NCBI RefSeq assembly: GCF_963576675.1
Contig: NC_088913.1
Span: forward strand, 82,769,001-82,833,000
Source of the DNA: Euphorbia lathyris
Lineage: Eukaryota; Streptophyta; Magnoliopsida; Malpighiales; Euphorbiaceae
Direction: 5' to 3'
Length of the DNA: 64,000 nt
Part shown: in pieces, positions 21,931 through 34,321 of the stretch
How the letters are laid out: each line of letters opens with the position of its first letter
How positions within the stretch are numbered: position 1 is the first letter of the stretch
Position numbers and translations under genes: made by a program
The notes under the pieces: generated by a model
What the model saw: the letters and a program-made list of their open reading frames with translations, nothing else
Told to the model about the DNA's origin: nothing
Database searches by the model: none

Positions 21931-24060
21931 GCGATTCATGGTTTTTTTCTCTGAAAATTGAGTAGTTCTATCATTACCTAGACTTTTTGTTAAAAAAACT
22001 TACTTCATTTGTTCCACAATACATGTCTTTTTTAAAGTTAAGGTACAATAATTAAGAAAATGCAATTAATTTTAACTAAAAGATTTTATTACTCTTGTAT
22101 TAGTTGCATCCACTAATTAATTTTATCTATTTTCAAATAAAAAAACAACTTAAATGATGGTATATTTGGTAAAAGTTAATTAATATGTATAGATTGGATC
22201 AAAACTTCATGTATTAACGAATAAAATAAACTTCTCTAAAAAGATATATATTGTGAAACAGATAAAATATAAAGTTTACAAATTAAAATGTATGTTGTGT
22301 CAAGAAATAGTCATTTGAATTAAAAGTTTAAACTGATAATTAAGTGAGAAATAATAATAGTATTTATTATTTCTTACGATTTTTTCTCTATGTAAATGTG
22401 ATTTTGATTTGAAGCGTGTATAATACATTTTCTTTATTATTATTGAAATTGACTAGTAATTTTAGTTTAAAAGAATACTATGATATCATGTCAATAATCA
22501 TTCAACTTAAAAAAATATATATTATTAGTAAGATCCAATGATATTATGTTTAAGGAAACTTGAAGGATTTAAATTTGTATAAATAATAATGACATTTTCT
22601 AGTATTTACCACATTCATATATATGTTATTTTTAATGATAATTTAACATGGTGAGAATTTGGTGAAGGGAAGAAGAAAAGGTGAAAGGAATAAATAAAAG
22701 ACTAATTCAAATGGTATAATACTAATAAAAATTAGTCTTTTTCGTTGAAAAAGTTAATATTGTACATTTAATGCATATGCATGAAATTTCAATTTGGTCA
22801 CATTTATTATTTTAAAATAGTGTATATGTTTATGTATTTATAAATTATATTAGAGGCTAAATACATTTTGGTCTTAACTTAAATCTAATTAAAATAATTT
22901 ATTGACCCCTAAAATATCTAATTAAATAATTTATTGACCCCTAAACTTATTTAAAGTAACATATTACTCTTCTGAATTTATTTAAAATATTTAATTGATC
23001 TCCACCTGATTAAATTGATATGCGTTGCTAAAATCTCCACTTATGTTGTATATATGTAGTAAAAAACAAATTCAGCGAGCTAATAAAACATTCTTATCAT
23101 TTATTTACTTTTTGTCAAATTCAGAGACTCTTAATATATTTAATTTAAAGGGTATCTGACGAGTTTCGAATAGAAAAATTTGACGCATTATATAAATACA
23201 AATATTGAATTAAACCATATTTTTAGATGATTGATTGATGGATGTTTAACACTTCATGATCCACATTTAATATTTGCATTAATTTATTCTTGAAATTTTA
23301 ATTTGGTGACATTGATCATTAATTAATATTTTTCTTGTTTCAAAAAATAATTTAATATTTTTCTTTCTCCTTTGAATTTTAATTATGACCATATCTCTCT
23401 TATTTTCCACATTGAATATTTCCACTAATTAAATTTTCTAATTTAAAATATATATATATATATATATATATAGGAGTATAAACATAGCATAGTATACCAT
23501 GCATGCATGCATTATGCATAGGTATGTAAAACCCATAATAATATATTTAAAAAAGACAAGTAGTCGGGTAATATAAAATTGAATATTAGGTAAACATATT
23601 TAACTCGATGATCAATATTTCTAATAAAAATTAATTATTAGGTGGACAGAAATATAAGTAAGTGATCTCAAAATTAAATTAGTGAAGAAAGAGAATTAAA
23701 TAAATACTCCTTAGTTGGATGATAGTCACTTGCATTTCATTATATTTATTAATTTTTCTAATCACTATATATTTCTAATAATTAAATTCAAATAGACAAT
23801 TTTAATTTAATTCACTAATAATCAAGTGCTAAAATTTCATGATAAATTTATATAAGTTTGATTTTTTTTTTCTCATTTATAAAAAGAGAAAAAAGAAAAG
23901 GAAAATTGAGGTACTCCATACTAGCTCGTGACTACTAATTTAATTTAATAAATAAATATTGCTTAGTTGGATGAGGACAGGAATTAGCTAGAAAGAATGT
24001 GAATGCTTTATATATATTTTTTAGTTATTAAGATTAATTAGTTTTTAAGACAAATTATAT
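21931..24060. other. AT-rich intergenic DNA
   Basis: Very AT-rich. A TA microsatellite is at about 23449-23472, and TTATTGACCCCTAAA is repeated at about 22900 and 22930. No gene or defined element edges. Confidence 0.6.
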
Positions 24061-24074
24061 ATATAAAAAAAAAA

Positions 24075-24565
24075 ATTCGTGGTTTGTCTTATTTGCAAAT
24101 AGAGATTTGTGGTTTAAAAGTTTGTAAATAAAGATATCTAAGATACTTTTTTATAAGAATACAAAGTATTTTAAATAATATTGTTAAATTCTGATGATAA
24201 TTAAGAATAATTTTAATTTTTTTGTAAATTACATTTATTTATATATTGACAAAAACAGATCAAAAAATTAAATTGCAACCGTATAAAACGAACTTTAATC
24301 TCAATTTAGTTCATAAACTGACAAACTAGTAAGAAACGTAAAATATCAACCATATTATTTATTGTTTCGATTTAGGGAGTTGTTTTTTGGGAGGTTGTGT
24401 TTTGTCAATATATAAGAATAATTTTTTTTAAGATAAAAATGCATTTGGTTGTAATCGGAACATAACTGTGTAGTTGTAATACTTTGTTTTGTAAATAAAA
24501 CATACCACAGATTTCTATTACAAACTTTTAAACAAATGTGTCTGTTTACAAATTGCCACCACCAT
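24075..24565. repeat. inverted-repeat element candidate
   Basis: GATTTGTGGTTTAAAAGTTT at about 24102 is partly mirrored by AAACTTTTAAACAAATG at about 24523, and CAAATAGAGATTTGTGG by CCACAGATTTCTATT. Looks like a MITE with about 70-bp arms. Ends not fixed. Confidence 0.4.
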
Positions 24566-24690
24566 TTAATTTATGTATTACAACTTTTATTTATAATTAT
24601 AAATTTAAAACATATCTATATTAAATATTTTATATATTAATAATAACCGTCTATCACAATTTTATCAAATACTAATAATTAATCCACTGT

Positions 24691-24871
24691 GTTGCAGATC
24701 ACTTGGCGGCGGCTGGCCATGAGGGGGTGTTAGGTGTTACTACCCTTACCATTCCCCTATCGCTCTTTCTCCTCTTCTTTTAGAGGATAGGTTTGGGGTT
24801 AGCTTTCCTAGGCTAATCCTGGTGTAGTTGCTTTTGTTTCGTTTGCTTTCCTTTCCTTTTCTACCAAAAAA
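24691..24871 (+). mobile_element. poly(A)-tailed retroposed insertion (SINE or short LINE tail) 1
   Basis: 181 bp ending CTACCAAAAAAA, flanked by the 10-bp direct repeat AATCCACTGT (24681-24690 and 24872-24881). Poly(A) plus target duplication shows target-primed insertion. The pyrimidine-rich end (TTGCTTTCCTTTCCTTTTCT) resembles plant L1 3' ends; a Pol III B box is not convincing, so a severely 5'-truncated LINE is as likely as a SINE. Confidence 0.72.
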
Positions 24872-24904
24872 AATCCACTGTAAAAACAAATACGAACCAA
24901 ATAC

Positions 24905-25025
24905 TATCTCATTTTTTCATTTATTGAATTCTTTGGGTTTTACGGTGATGGGCCTGAGGTGCCGACCTAGTTGGGATGTCAGGCTCTTGCTTCCGTTTCG
25001 TCCCAATTTTCACTAAAAAAAAAAA
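24905..25025 (+). mobile_element. poly(A)-tailed retroposed insertion 2
   Basis: 121 bp ending TTCACT plus an A run, flanked by the 13-bp direct repeat ACGAACCAAATAC (24892-24904 and 25026-25038). Its core GTGCCGACCTAGTTGGGAT is nearly identical to GTGCCAACCTAGTTGGGAT in the 3' UTR of the L1 at 27792-33440 (minus strand, about 27850), and both end TTCACT(C)A. Best read as a short L1 3'-end fragment or a SINE sharing that tail. Confidence 0.75.
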
Positions 25026-25038
25026 ACGAACCAAATAC

Positions 25039-25570
25039 GTTTTATAAATATCCCATAAACAAAGGGTTGGAAAGATAGTTATTTATAAGTTTTGCTGTCA
25101 GTCACCCACAAAGATGATCGAGAATCACGGACATATTATTTGTCCCTACATATATTGGTTGCATTTTCAACAACAAATTAAACTCTTTTCCTATCATTTT
25201 TCTAACTTATATTTAATGCATTTTATCCTAACCCCATATGCCTTTTCTTTTCAAGCTCTCTATTATTTTTTCGCATTTCTTATGTTCTTCTACTCAATTG
25301 AGTCATAGTGATTCTTAATTAATAGGTTCATTAAGCCTTTTAAAAGACCTATTGTTTGGTTGTTAAAATAGATATATATTGACTATATATATAATAATAA
25401 TAAAAAGTTGGGATCGATGGACTCTTCATAGGTCTGGTTTTCTATACTTGTGTCAGGAGTGGTCTCTACAAGACACTGTCAAGTTAGTGGGAGTAATTAA
25501 ACTTAATAAAGGACAGAGAGGAAAGAGATAGACGAAGCATATATGTACCACGGGATGAGTCCTCTTATTT
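25039..25570. other. intergenic DNA
   Basis: A 64-codon open stretch (25114-25308) shows no family motif. Otherwise AT-rich. Confidence 0.55.
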
Positions 25571-26439
25571 GTAGGTTACCATTGCTGAGTGTGGGATGCC
25601 TTAAATGCTCCTAGATTAACTAATGATCCTATCGTAGCCGCCGCGTCAAGCTGGCTGCGATGGGTTGCTGGTGGAGTAAATGAGCCAGATATTCCCTCTA
25701 GGCCCATATCCTTCATCAGAAGTCCCTCATCACTTTTAGGTCGCCGTGTCGAGTCACTACGTGCGAGCATCTTTTGGGACCGCCTAGTTCTGCTAGGATG
25801 TGTTGAATTCTTTGGAGAAAGCAAGGTATTTTCCTCCTGGTGCTCTACGTGTCACGCGTGTGTCATGTTTAGTGTTTTGGTGGTTGATCTGCACTGTCAT
25901 TATGATAAAAAGGAGATCATTTGATGAATGTCAGGTATGGGCAATCATAATTGATCATGATTCCCAATGTATGGGCAATCATAATTGGTCGATGGATCTC
26001 AACGATCTAGAGCCCATGACTGGGGATTTTAGAGGGGACACGAAGCTGCCATTAGCGTTAGATGATGTATTTTTTTGCTTTCAATCTTGAGGCTGTAGGA
26101 GTTGGCACCTCGGCCTCTCCTATGGAGGTAAACAATGCCAGAATCAAGGTTCCTACAAAGAACGATATTGTAACTATGAAGGAAGAACCTGAGGCCTCAA
26201 CACCATTGTGATCTGTTTCTAAGAAGAATATGGCTAGAAGGAAGCTTTTTATTGTGTGCCTCTCTAAAGAGAGTGTATGGAGAAAGAGGTGGGAGGGGAT
26301 CTTCATTTGGCGGGGTCGCATGAGGTCGTGGTTTTAAAAGAGGACGATGGGGGCCTGTGGCAAAGAGGCTGAAGACCGATTATATGTAGCCACAAGTGCC
26401 AGATGAGGGCAAAGCCTCTTATCCAATTGGGAGAGGGTT
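25571..26439. other. GC-richer, retroelement-like DNA of unknown family
   Basis: Base composition rises compared with the flanks. The long open frames on both strands here (for example 25589-25924 +) match no protein I know. Adjacent gypsy pol relics suggest this is LTR or leader DNA of the same decayed element. Confidence 0.4.
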
Positions 26440-26860
26440 AGAGGAAAGTTCTATAGAAGTTATTGTTTGACGGGAGAGTACCGTTAAGGATGTAGTGGAT
26501 GATGGGCCCATGCCAATTTCCAGGATGGATGTCCTCATTCTTGAGGGCGATGAATTGCGCTTTATTGATGGCTGATTGATAAGATGTTTCGACGAATAGA
26601 TCATAGGCGATGTGTGTGGTGTGAGCAACTACTGCAACGAGTGTCGACCTCTCTATTTTCTTCTTTGGAACAAGGAAGATGGCGAAGTCGACGCCTTTGG
26701 CCTGCAATTTCCCGCAATGGAGGTGGCTTTGGCTAGATAGTTGTCCATGAATTCATCCTTGGTTTGATATATTTTTTCTAGATGGCCAACTACTAGTTTG
26801 GAGTCGGTATATACTATGACTTTGATGGTTGTTATTCATTTTAATATTTTTGCGTGTGTA
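26440..26860 (-). pseudogene. gypsy RNase H to integrase linker relic
   Basis: On the minus strand the region around 26830-26790 gives a decayed version of the YTDSKL motif of archaeal-type RNase H. It is followed by SQSH-like and LQAKGVDFAIFLVPKK sequence and later NWHGPIIHYILNGTLPSN, the linker found between RNase H and integrase in Tat elements (compare NYLVNGTLP). Several stops and at least one frame change. Confidence 0.6.
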
Positions 26861-26879
26861 ATACAACACTACAACTTCA

Positions 26880-27791
26880 TTTCGTATTTAATTTTTTCTC
26901 GATAAAGCTCGCCTGGTTGCAAAACGGTATAAACAACATCTTGAAATGGATTATATGGAAACCTTTAATCCGAATGTTAAACCAACCACGATCTGTCTCA
27001 TTTTAACCTTAACAGTGCATGATTGGCGGATTGTTTAGTTAGATGTAGCGTATGCTTTTCTTCATGGTAATCTTCACGAGGATGTTCATATGTCCCAATC
27101 CCCTAGGGTTTGTAGATTTGTCAGCTCTTTCTCTTGTATGTAAGTTATATAAATCACTTTATGGCTTGAAGCAATCTCCTTGTATATGGCATTAAAAATT
27201 GGCTTCTAAACTGCTTTCATTTAGTTTTCTGGGGTCTAAAACTGATTGCTCTCTCTAATATTTCCTTCCAGGAAAGTCTAAGCTTTATTGCTTGATTTAT
27301 GTTGATGATTCTTTGTTAACTAGAAATGATATAAAACTATTGCATGAGTTGGTTCGGTTTCTTAAGACTAATTTTGCAATACAAAAGTTGGGAGATGTGC
27401 ATTATTTTGTTGGTATTGAACTCAGTCACGATTCCTTGAATATTCTTCTTCATCAAGCTAAGTACTGTAAAAAGATCTTAACCCGAGCGATTATGGATGA
27501 TTATAATCCCATTAAGAAAGTGAAACCTGATGAGGGGACTCCCTTATCCAATTCGATCGTATATATTGGAGCATTGTTGGAAGCTTGCAAGACATGACTT
27601 TACATATCTTGACATTTATTTTGTTGTTAGCATGGTTCCCTAATTTATGAATGCATATACAGATGTTCATGCATTGATGTCTTGTTAAGTGTATTTTTCG
27701 CTATCTTCAGGATTCTTTAGATCTCGGTATTGTGTATAAAACACCAATTTAGTTACATTACTTTTTTTTATGTGGATTGGGTGGCTATGTT
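26880..27791 (+). pseudogene. Ty1/copia reverse transcriptase relic, left part
   Basis: Decayed copia pol on the plus strand: a region like [10 protein letters not shown], then LDVAYAFLHGNLHEDV, then MIYVDDSLLT with the YVDD box, KLGDVHYFVGIEL, and RYLQDSLDLGIVYK near 27700. Many stops and frame changes. The relic is cut at 27791 by the L1 insertion and resumes after 33441. Confidence 0.8.
27775..27791. repeat. target-site duplication, left copy (L1)
   Basis: GATTGGGTGGCTATGTT, identical to 33441-33457. Confidence 0.92.
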
Positions 27792-27921
27792 TTTTGAGTG
27801 AAGGCGGGTTTCATGGGAGGGTCGGAGGAGGAGTAATCCCAACTAGGTTGGCACCACCCGAACAACCAAGCCTCAACCGAGGAACCAGAAATTTATTAAA
27901 GAATACAAAGAATACAAAGAA

Positions 27922-30900
27922 TTAGTTTGAACCAGTATTACAAAATCTGAAAAGCTCTGTTCTATTGGCATCTAGAAATACCGGTAATGAGCAGAAGCCT
28001 GGATAGGAATGCCACCAGAGATCCGAATCGGCAGAAACAACATATTTGGAGAGGCAGTCCGCGACAGCGTTTGCCTCACGGTAAATATGAGTGACTCTCA
28101 TAGATCTAGTCTGAAAAATATTAAGGCAGAACATCCAGTCTCCAGTTAATTCCCAATGTACCTGATGAGAGCCTTTTCTAAACAGCTCCACTGCATAAAG
28201 GGAATCACTTTCTAGCCAAAGAGGGAACCAGTTGTACTCGATGGCTTTTTTAACGGCGATGATGATAGCCTTAATTTCTGCAAAGCACGCCTCACGGTTA
28301 CCAAGCGGGTAAGCGAAACTTCCGATGGGGAAATTCCGGCAGTTGCGAAAGACCCCTCCTGCGCCTGCACCGGTGAGTGTCGCGGCTCCATCCGTATTGA
28401 CCTTAATCCATCTTGGAGGCGGAGATAACCACCTAAAAGAGATAACGCGTTGCACAGGCCTGGGCATACCTTTTAAACCAAAATTGGACAGGATGGTTCT
28501 ATCCTCCATGGAGTTGTTGGCGTAACCTCTCGTCAAAACGCTTGCTTCTCTGATAGATTTCCACACAGTTCTCAAAACTGAGCTTAGATTGGGTCGGACT
28601 CCATTAAAAACATATTCATTCCTCGCTTTCCAGACGGCCCAAAAAACCGAAATGAACGCCACTTGCCAAAGCTGAAAAACTTGAGAACTTAGCTTCACAG
28701 TCTTCGCTGCTCGAACCAGCTGCACCATTTGCATGTTACAGTCCAGTTTCACACCAAAGGCATCTCCAACCCCCTTCCACACAGCCCGTGTAAATCTGCA
28801 GGAGATACAGATGTGTGCAGTAGATTCTGCGTTGGCTTCGCACAACGGACACCATGAGGGGCTAATGAACCCTCTTCGTCTTAGATTATCCATGGTCGAG
28901 AGCTTGCCATGTATTGCCTTCCAGCAGATCAGCGACCGTGAGGGCAGAAGAAATTCTTTCCATATGAACTTCGCCCAATTCACCGAAGTGAACGGAGATA
29001 AAAGAGCCATTGCGCTCTTAACGGTGAAGCTTCCGTTATTACTGGGCTTCCAGATGCCAATATCCTCCTCAAACGGACCGATTCTGATCCTCCTAATATG
29101 ATTTTCAATCAAAGAAGAAACTGGAAGATCATCTAACCAATTCCCATTATCCCAGAAATTAGAAACATTCGTTGTTAAACCATCTCTATCAGAAACCGGC
29201 ACAAGAGCTTACGTTGCAACATCGGGACAGATCCAACTATCAGTCCAAAACCAAAGCTTGGAATTACAACCAATTAACCAGTAAATATTCGCTCGAATTG
29301 TTTCTAGGCTGAACCGGATCGAGATCAGAGAGGAGTTACCAACAATTGCATTTGGGCAATTATTAGTTTTCACGAACCGAGTCTTTAGGAGGCTAGTGAT
29401 TAAACTTCTTTCGTTATAGATCCGCCATCCTAACTTGAGAAGCATCGCCGAGTTCATCTTCCTGAGATCCTGAACCCCGAGACCACCTGCAGAGCGAGGC
29501 GTGCAGACCACTTTCCAAGAAACAGTGATCAATTTCTTCTCATTAATGTTGCCAGTCCATAGAAAGTTGCGCATGGCCCGGTTTATACGAGCCAGAAGAG
29601 ATTGAGGCCACCTATAGACAGCAAATGAATGAAGGAGGGAGCTACTGATCACAGAGTTTATAAGGATCAATCTACCTGCCATGGATAAGCATTTTCCTTT
29701 CCACTTGTCAAAGCGGCTGAGAATTTTATCTGCTAAATGTTGAAGCCAGGCCTTTTTGGGCGCCCCAATGAAGAGGGGGACTCCCAAGTAAGTGATTGGA
29801 AGGCTTCCATTGGACATCCCCATCAGGTTTTTAATCTCTGCTACTCTTCTATTTGAGATATGCCGCCCCACATAGAATACGGATTTATTTAGGCTAATAT
29901 GCTGACCCGAAAGCTGCGAGTAATGCTGGAAATTTTTTACAAATTATCTGATATTATGCTTAGTAGCCCGGATAAACAAGATCAGATCGTCCGCATACAT
30001 TAAATGACTCGGAAATTGCACATTCCGTCTGTAATCACACGGAAGGAGAGTGCCGTTACTCACTTGCTGAGTGATCCGTCTACTAAGAAAATCCTTCGCG
30101 ATACAGAATAAAAGCGGTGATAGCGGATCACCCTGTCTGACCCCTTGCGAGCAAGAGAAGTAACCTTTGGCGTGTCCGTTAATCAAAATTGAGATTCTGG
30201 ATGAAGAAAAGATGTTGAGCACCCAATCTGTGAATTTACTCGAGAAGCCAAAGCATCTTAGGACTTCAATAAGGAATTGCCAATCCACCGTATCAAAAGC
30301 TTTTCTGATATCCACCTTCACCACCATATTCCCTCCCCTTGCCTTTTTAGCCAGCAGATTAACTCCTTCTGACGCTCCCGCAATGCAGTCCGAGATAAGG
30401 CGCCCTTTTATGAACCCAAATTGCTCCGGGGAGATTATTCGGTGTGTAATGTTGGCCAGTCTCAAGGCCAGGATCTTAGTAACAATCTTGAAGCAGAAAT
30501 TACTCAACACTATTGGGCGGTACTGATCTATACTGATTGCTTCTGGGACCTTGGGGATCAAAACCATCAGGTTAGAGTTCCACCCTGTCGACATAATACC
30601 AGTGAGAAAGAAGCTGCACACAGCAGTACACACATCAGAGCACACAATGCTCCAGTAAGTTTTGTAAAAAATGCCCGTATAACCATCAGGACCCGGGGCG
30701 CTCTGATCATCCATGTCAAAAACTGTGGCGCGAATCTCCTCCGTCGATGGGACAGCCGTTAGAGCATCGTTTTCTTCTTCAAGCACCAAGTTCGGAATCG
30801 TCTCTCTCACTTCTTCCAAATTCCTGTTCTCCAAATTCTGAGCCGAGAAGAGATTTTCATAGAAGCTCAGCACATGTCCCTCGATTTGAGTCTCATCCGA

Positions 30901-32052
30901 AGTGATCACCTCGTTGATTTTTAGATGCTTTATCCCCAATTTAGATTTTCTTCGTGCCACTTGTTGATGGAAAAAACCTGTGTTACGGTCCCCTTCTTTT
31001 AGCCACTTCGTTCTGCTTTGCTCCTTGTAAAACATCTCCTGCTGCAGAAGATACTTCTCAAGATCTTCATGAGCCTTAAGTTCCATTTGGTGGAGCGCAT
31101 TCGAAAAACGCTCAACAGCGACCCGGTTCTGAACAGATTGAAGCGTGAGTTGGGCCTTTTCAATGTTTCTGTTAAAGTTTCCAAAGGTGTTTTTATTCCA
31201 ATCCCGGAGCAAAAACCGCAGACGTTTTAGCTTAAATCCCAGCCGCTGTATAGGGTGAAGAGGAGGCGTGTCAGCAGTCCAATTTTGTTCAATAATCCCC
31301 CGAAGAGCCTGATCCGTGGTCCACATTGACAAGAATCTGAACCGAGCAGGGATGCGAATGCCCGTGGAGCACATGAGAATGATCAGACAATGGTCAGAGC
31401 AATGCCTCGGTAGAGCCAAACAGCTGATATCATCCCAAGCCTGAAAGAAGTTTAGATTTCCCATAGCTCTGTCAATTCGGCATTCCACTCTTTGAGATCC
31501 TCGTCTCTCATTTGTCCATGTGTAAAAAGATCCTCTAGTGACAATATCTGACATGTCACAATTGTTTGTACAATCATTAAACTCCTGACAGGATGATCTG
31601 AGAGGGGCTAGCCCTGTCTTTTCGTGCGAACCTCTAGTGACGTTAAAGTCACCAATCATTGCCCAGGGCCCAGTGCAGTTGCTGAAAATGGTCTCCAGAC
31701 TAGCCCATAATCGGCGACGTTCCACAGGGGTGTTAGCCGCATAAATCACAGACAGAAGAAAATTGACCTCATCCAACTGAAGACTGAAAGTGATTTGTTG
31801 TTCATTACGATCAACAAGAGTTACCGGGAGATCCCGTTTGATAAGGACCCAGAGAGAAGTAGGGTTGCGATTATTAACAAAGACCAAATCCATATCCAAA
31901 CTGATCCAGAAAAATGGATTGATAGAAGAGAAACTGACCATGGGTTCCGCAATGCAAAGAATATCCGGTTTCCGATCTCTGCAGATATTTTTTAACCTTC
32001 TTTGTGTGGGGGCGTTTGCTAGACCACGACAATTCTAGTACATCACAATCAT
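27922..32052 (-). pseudogene. L1 ORF2: endonuclease, reverse transcriptase, zinc finger, RNase H
   Basis: One frame of 1376 codons. APE endonuclease at the N-terminus (about residues 1-240; NCRGLANAPTQRR, MIGDFNVTRGSHEK, SDHCLIIL). Reverse transcriptase about 430-740 (SAPGPDGYTGIFYK, KVDIRKAFDTVDW, GVRQGDPLSPLLF, catalytic MYADDLILF). A zinc-binding zf-RVT region (WCPLCEANAESTAHICISC) and a C-terminal RNase H (KVNTDGAATLTGAG, CFAEIKAIIIA, LESDSLYAVE, EANAVADCLS) with D-E-D-D intact. Stops: TAG 32035-32037 six codons in, TAA 29944-29946 just after the catalytic box, TAA 29209-29211. No frameshift. Confidence 0.9.
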
Positions 32053-33425
32053 AGGAGGCGCGATGGTATCTTGGTTTCCCTGGTTGATGCCCTGAGAGGA
32101 GCGACTTTCTCCTTCTTATTTTTAGCTTTCTTCTTCTTTGAGGTTACAGGTGTCCAATCACTGTCATCCTTATCAGATATCGATTTATCCGCTTCACTTT
32201 CGCATTCCTCTGCCCAGGACACTTTTTTTGGGGTAGAGGGTATCAATTGTAAATTCTCTGTGTCCACAAATTGGTCTTGTGATGTTCTTAATGGCTGAAA
32301 AATCACCAATTACCCCTCTTTGTTATTTTCCTCCTCATCAGCCCCATCTGAATTTCCGATAATGGCGGATTCCGTAGCATCCACTCTATCCCCATTCACT
32401 TCAGCAGACCCGGACTGTGCTTCCAAGTTTGAAGAGAAAGCATTATCATTGCTGGACTGCACATCAGCTCCGTTTGTGCATTGCCAAAATCTTTTCTGGG
32501 GGATTTGTCGATCAATATCAGGGCCTTTGTCATTATCCTTTTCGGCATTTGGCTTGTCTGATTTTCCGGGCATCCTTTGATCTTTTTTCGGATTGTTTCT
32601 TCTGCAATTGGCTGTAATATGTCCAACCGAATGACATTCGGAGCAGTAACCTGGTAATTTCTCATAACAGATCTGTGCCCAGATCATTAATTCATCAGTA
32701 TCAACACGAATCTCATGATGCAGGGGTTTTGATAAATCAATGTCAATTAGTATTCTTGCATAGTGCCCAAATTCTCCCTCGATTGTGTTTTTGTCCAGTC
32801 GTAAAGGCACCCCAATCACTCTAGCTATGTCTGTAATTATGTCCTTATCCCAAAATTCCCATGGTAGATTATACATCCTTACCCAAATCTGAGTTGTTGT
32901 AGTTCTATGATTTACTGGATTGAAACCTGGTTGCCAAGGCGATAGTCTTAGGATTCCCGGTTTTAGAGAGAGAGCTCCTTTACTCCAAACAGATGTAAGG
33001 TCTTTTTCTGAGGGGAGATTGATGTGGTAGAAGCCTTTTCCCAGCGAAATTAGCTTCCAATGTCCTTGTAATCCCCACAACAAATTCAGTTTTGCTTTAA
33101 GTTCACTGTGTTTCCATGGAGTTTCCCCCTTAGATAGGGTGATACGGCCGATAACGGAGAATCGACAGGCTTCTACCATGTTATTATATTTTTCTTGCGA
33201 AATCTTAATCGCCTTTAGTCCCCCAATATCTTGGATCCTCGGAGGGTTGGAGCACGGGTTCACTGTTTCATTCGAATTGATGTTTTTTGCAAGCGTAGCC
33301 GCATAGGTTAACGGCTTCGGAGGTCTAAAACCGGAGGGGGCCGGAGGATTAATCGTTGCATGATCAGAATCGCCATAGATACCTGGTGAAGAGATCTCCG
33401 GGAAGAGATCGGCGGCTAGGGTCAT
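32049..33425 (-). pseudogene. L1 ORF1: DUF4283 and CCHC nucleic-acid-binding protein
   Basis: Start chosen at Met 33425 (TLAADLFPEISSPG). The 20 codons open upstream are target-duplication and host sequence. The frame has a DUF4283-type domain (SVIGRITLSKGETPW, WKLISLGKGFYHINL, VWVRMYNLPWEFW-like), a zinc knuckle CSECHSVGHITANC, and a charged lysine-rich C-terminus. A TAA at 32310-32312 splits it, and the same frame runs on to 32049, overlapping the ORF2 start by four bases. In the family this protein packages L1 RNA. Confidence 0.86.
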
Positions 33426-33440
33426 GCTCTCCTCCTCTTC

Positions 33441-33457
33441 GATTGGGTGGCTATGTT
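33441..33457. repeat. target-site duplication, right copy (L1)
   Basis: GATTGGGTGGCTATGTT, identical to 27775-27791. Confidence 0.92.
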
Positions 33458-33700
33458 GTTTTTGTTGTCTATTGTTTACTTTCATAGTCTTCTACAAGTG
33501 TCTCGCGTTCCTCCATTGAGGCTAATTGAGTATCATTCAGTTGTATCTATCACTTTAAAATTAAATTGGGTGAGTTCACATGTCAATGCATAAAATCAAT
33601 TTCCCTCTTGCTCGACCACCAGTGTTATGGTGTGATAATCTCACTGTATTTTGTCTTACTTCAAATCTCGTATTTCACAATCAAAGTAAAAAAGTTTGAT
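33458..33700 (+). pseudogene. Ty1/copia relic, right part (RNase H end)
   Basis: The right flank of the L1 resumes the copia pol. A decayed SRSSTEAEY-like region near 33500 is followed by PPVLWCDNLTVFCLTSNLVF near 33620, the C-terminal RNase H hallmark of copia. The two parts join across one copy of the 17-bp duplication. Confidence 0.75.
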
Positions 33701-34313
33701 TTTTTTTTTTTTTTTTGCGACAAAGTTCGATCTAAAACTTTAATCGTATGATACATCTATAATGAGAATCAAATAACCCTTCAATTTTTATTTCTTTAGG
33801 AAAAGTTGATAGTTCGACAATCCGTGTTGAATTTGAGGGAGAGTGTATATTAGGAATTACATCATATTGATATATGAATCCGAATTGCCACCCTAAATTT
33901 AAGAAACAAATTACACTAAATACAAATATCAAGTTTGACTGTTTCTTGAATTAGGAGAGAATATGCATAAAACCATGCAAAACATGACTGCTCTAGGTAA
34001 GCATTCTATGTTCTTATAATTAAGGTGTGGACCACTTAGAAAAACATAAGAATTGATGTGAATACTCTATCAGACAATTTTTCAATCTAGTTGAAATTTT
34101 TAGCATTTCAATTATTGAACCTGTTTTTGAAATTTAAATTCATAACATGATAGTGAAAAATTACTATATTATAAAAACATATATTTGTATTTCAATATCT
34201 AGTTGATAGAAAGGCATAAAGGCATATTTTGCCTTTGTGGTATAAAAATCTTTTCATTTGAGATGTGGTTGCATTTACTAACATTTGTTCCATGAAGTAT
34301 TCTAATATGTGAC
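33701..34313. other. AT-rich intergenic DNA
   Basis: No gene or defined element. Confidence 0.55.
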
Positions 34314-34321
34314 GTCTAATC

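Larger units (their letters stand above)
27792..33440 (-). mobile_element. near-complete L1 LINE inside a copia relic
   Basis: 5.65 kb, minus strand, bounded by an identical 17-bp target duplication (27775-27791 and 33441-33457). ORF1 and ORF2 are each one frame with only point stops. The 3' UTR (27921-27796) carries GTGCCAACCTAGTTGGGATT and ends in a short A run against the left duplication. The 5' edge lies only 15 bp before the ORF1 start codon, so the 5' UTR and promoter are missing or extremely short: a copy truncated just upstream of ORF1. Confidence 0.92.

Noticed and set aside
25589..26321. Open frames of 80-110 codons on both strands
   Set aside because: No recognisable domain; adjacent retroelement relics make chance frames in a GC-richer stretch more likely than a host gene.
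31790..33485. Plus-strand and minus-strand open stretches overlapping L1 ORF1/ORF2, including codons upstream of Met 33425
   Set aside because: Shadows of the real L1 frames; the extra N-terminal codons are target-duplication and host DNA.
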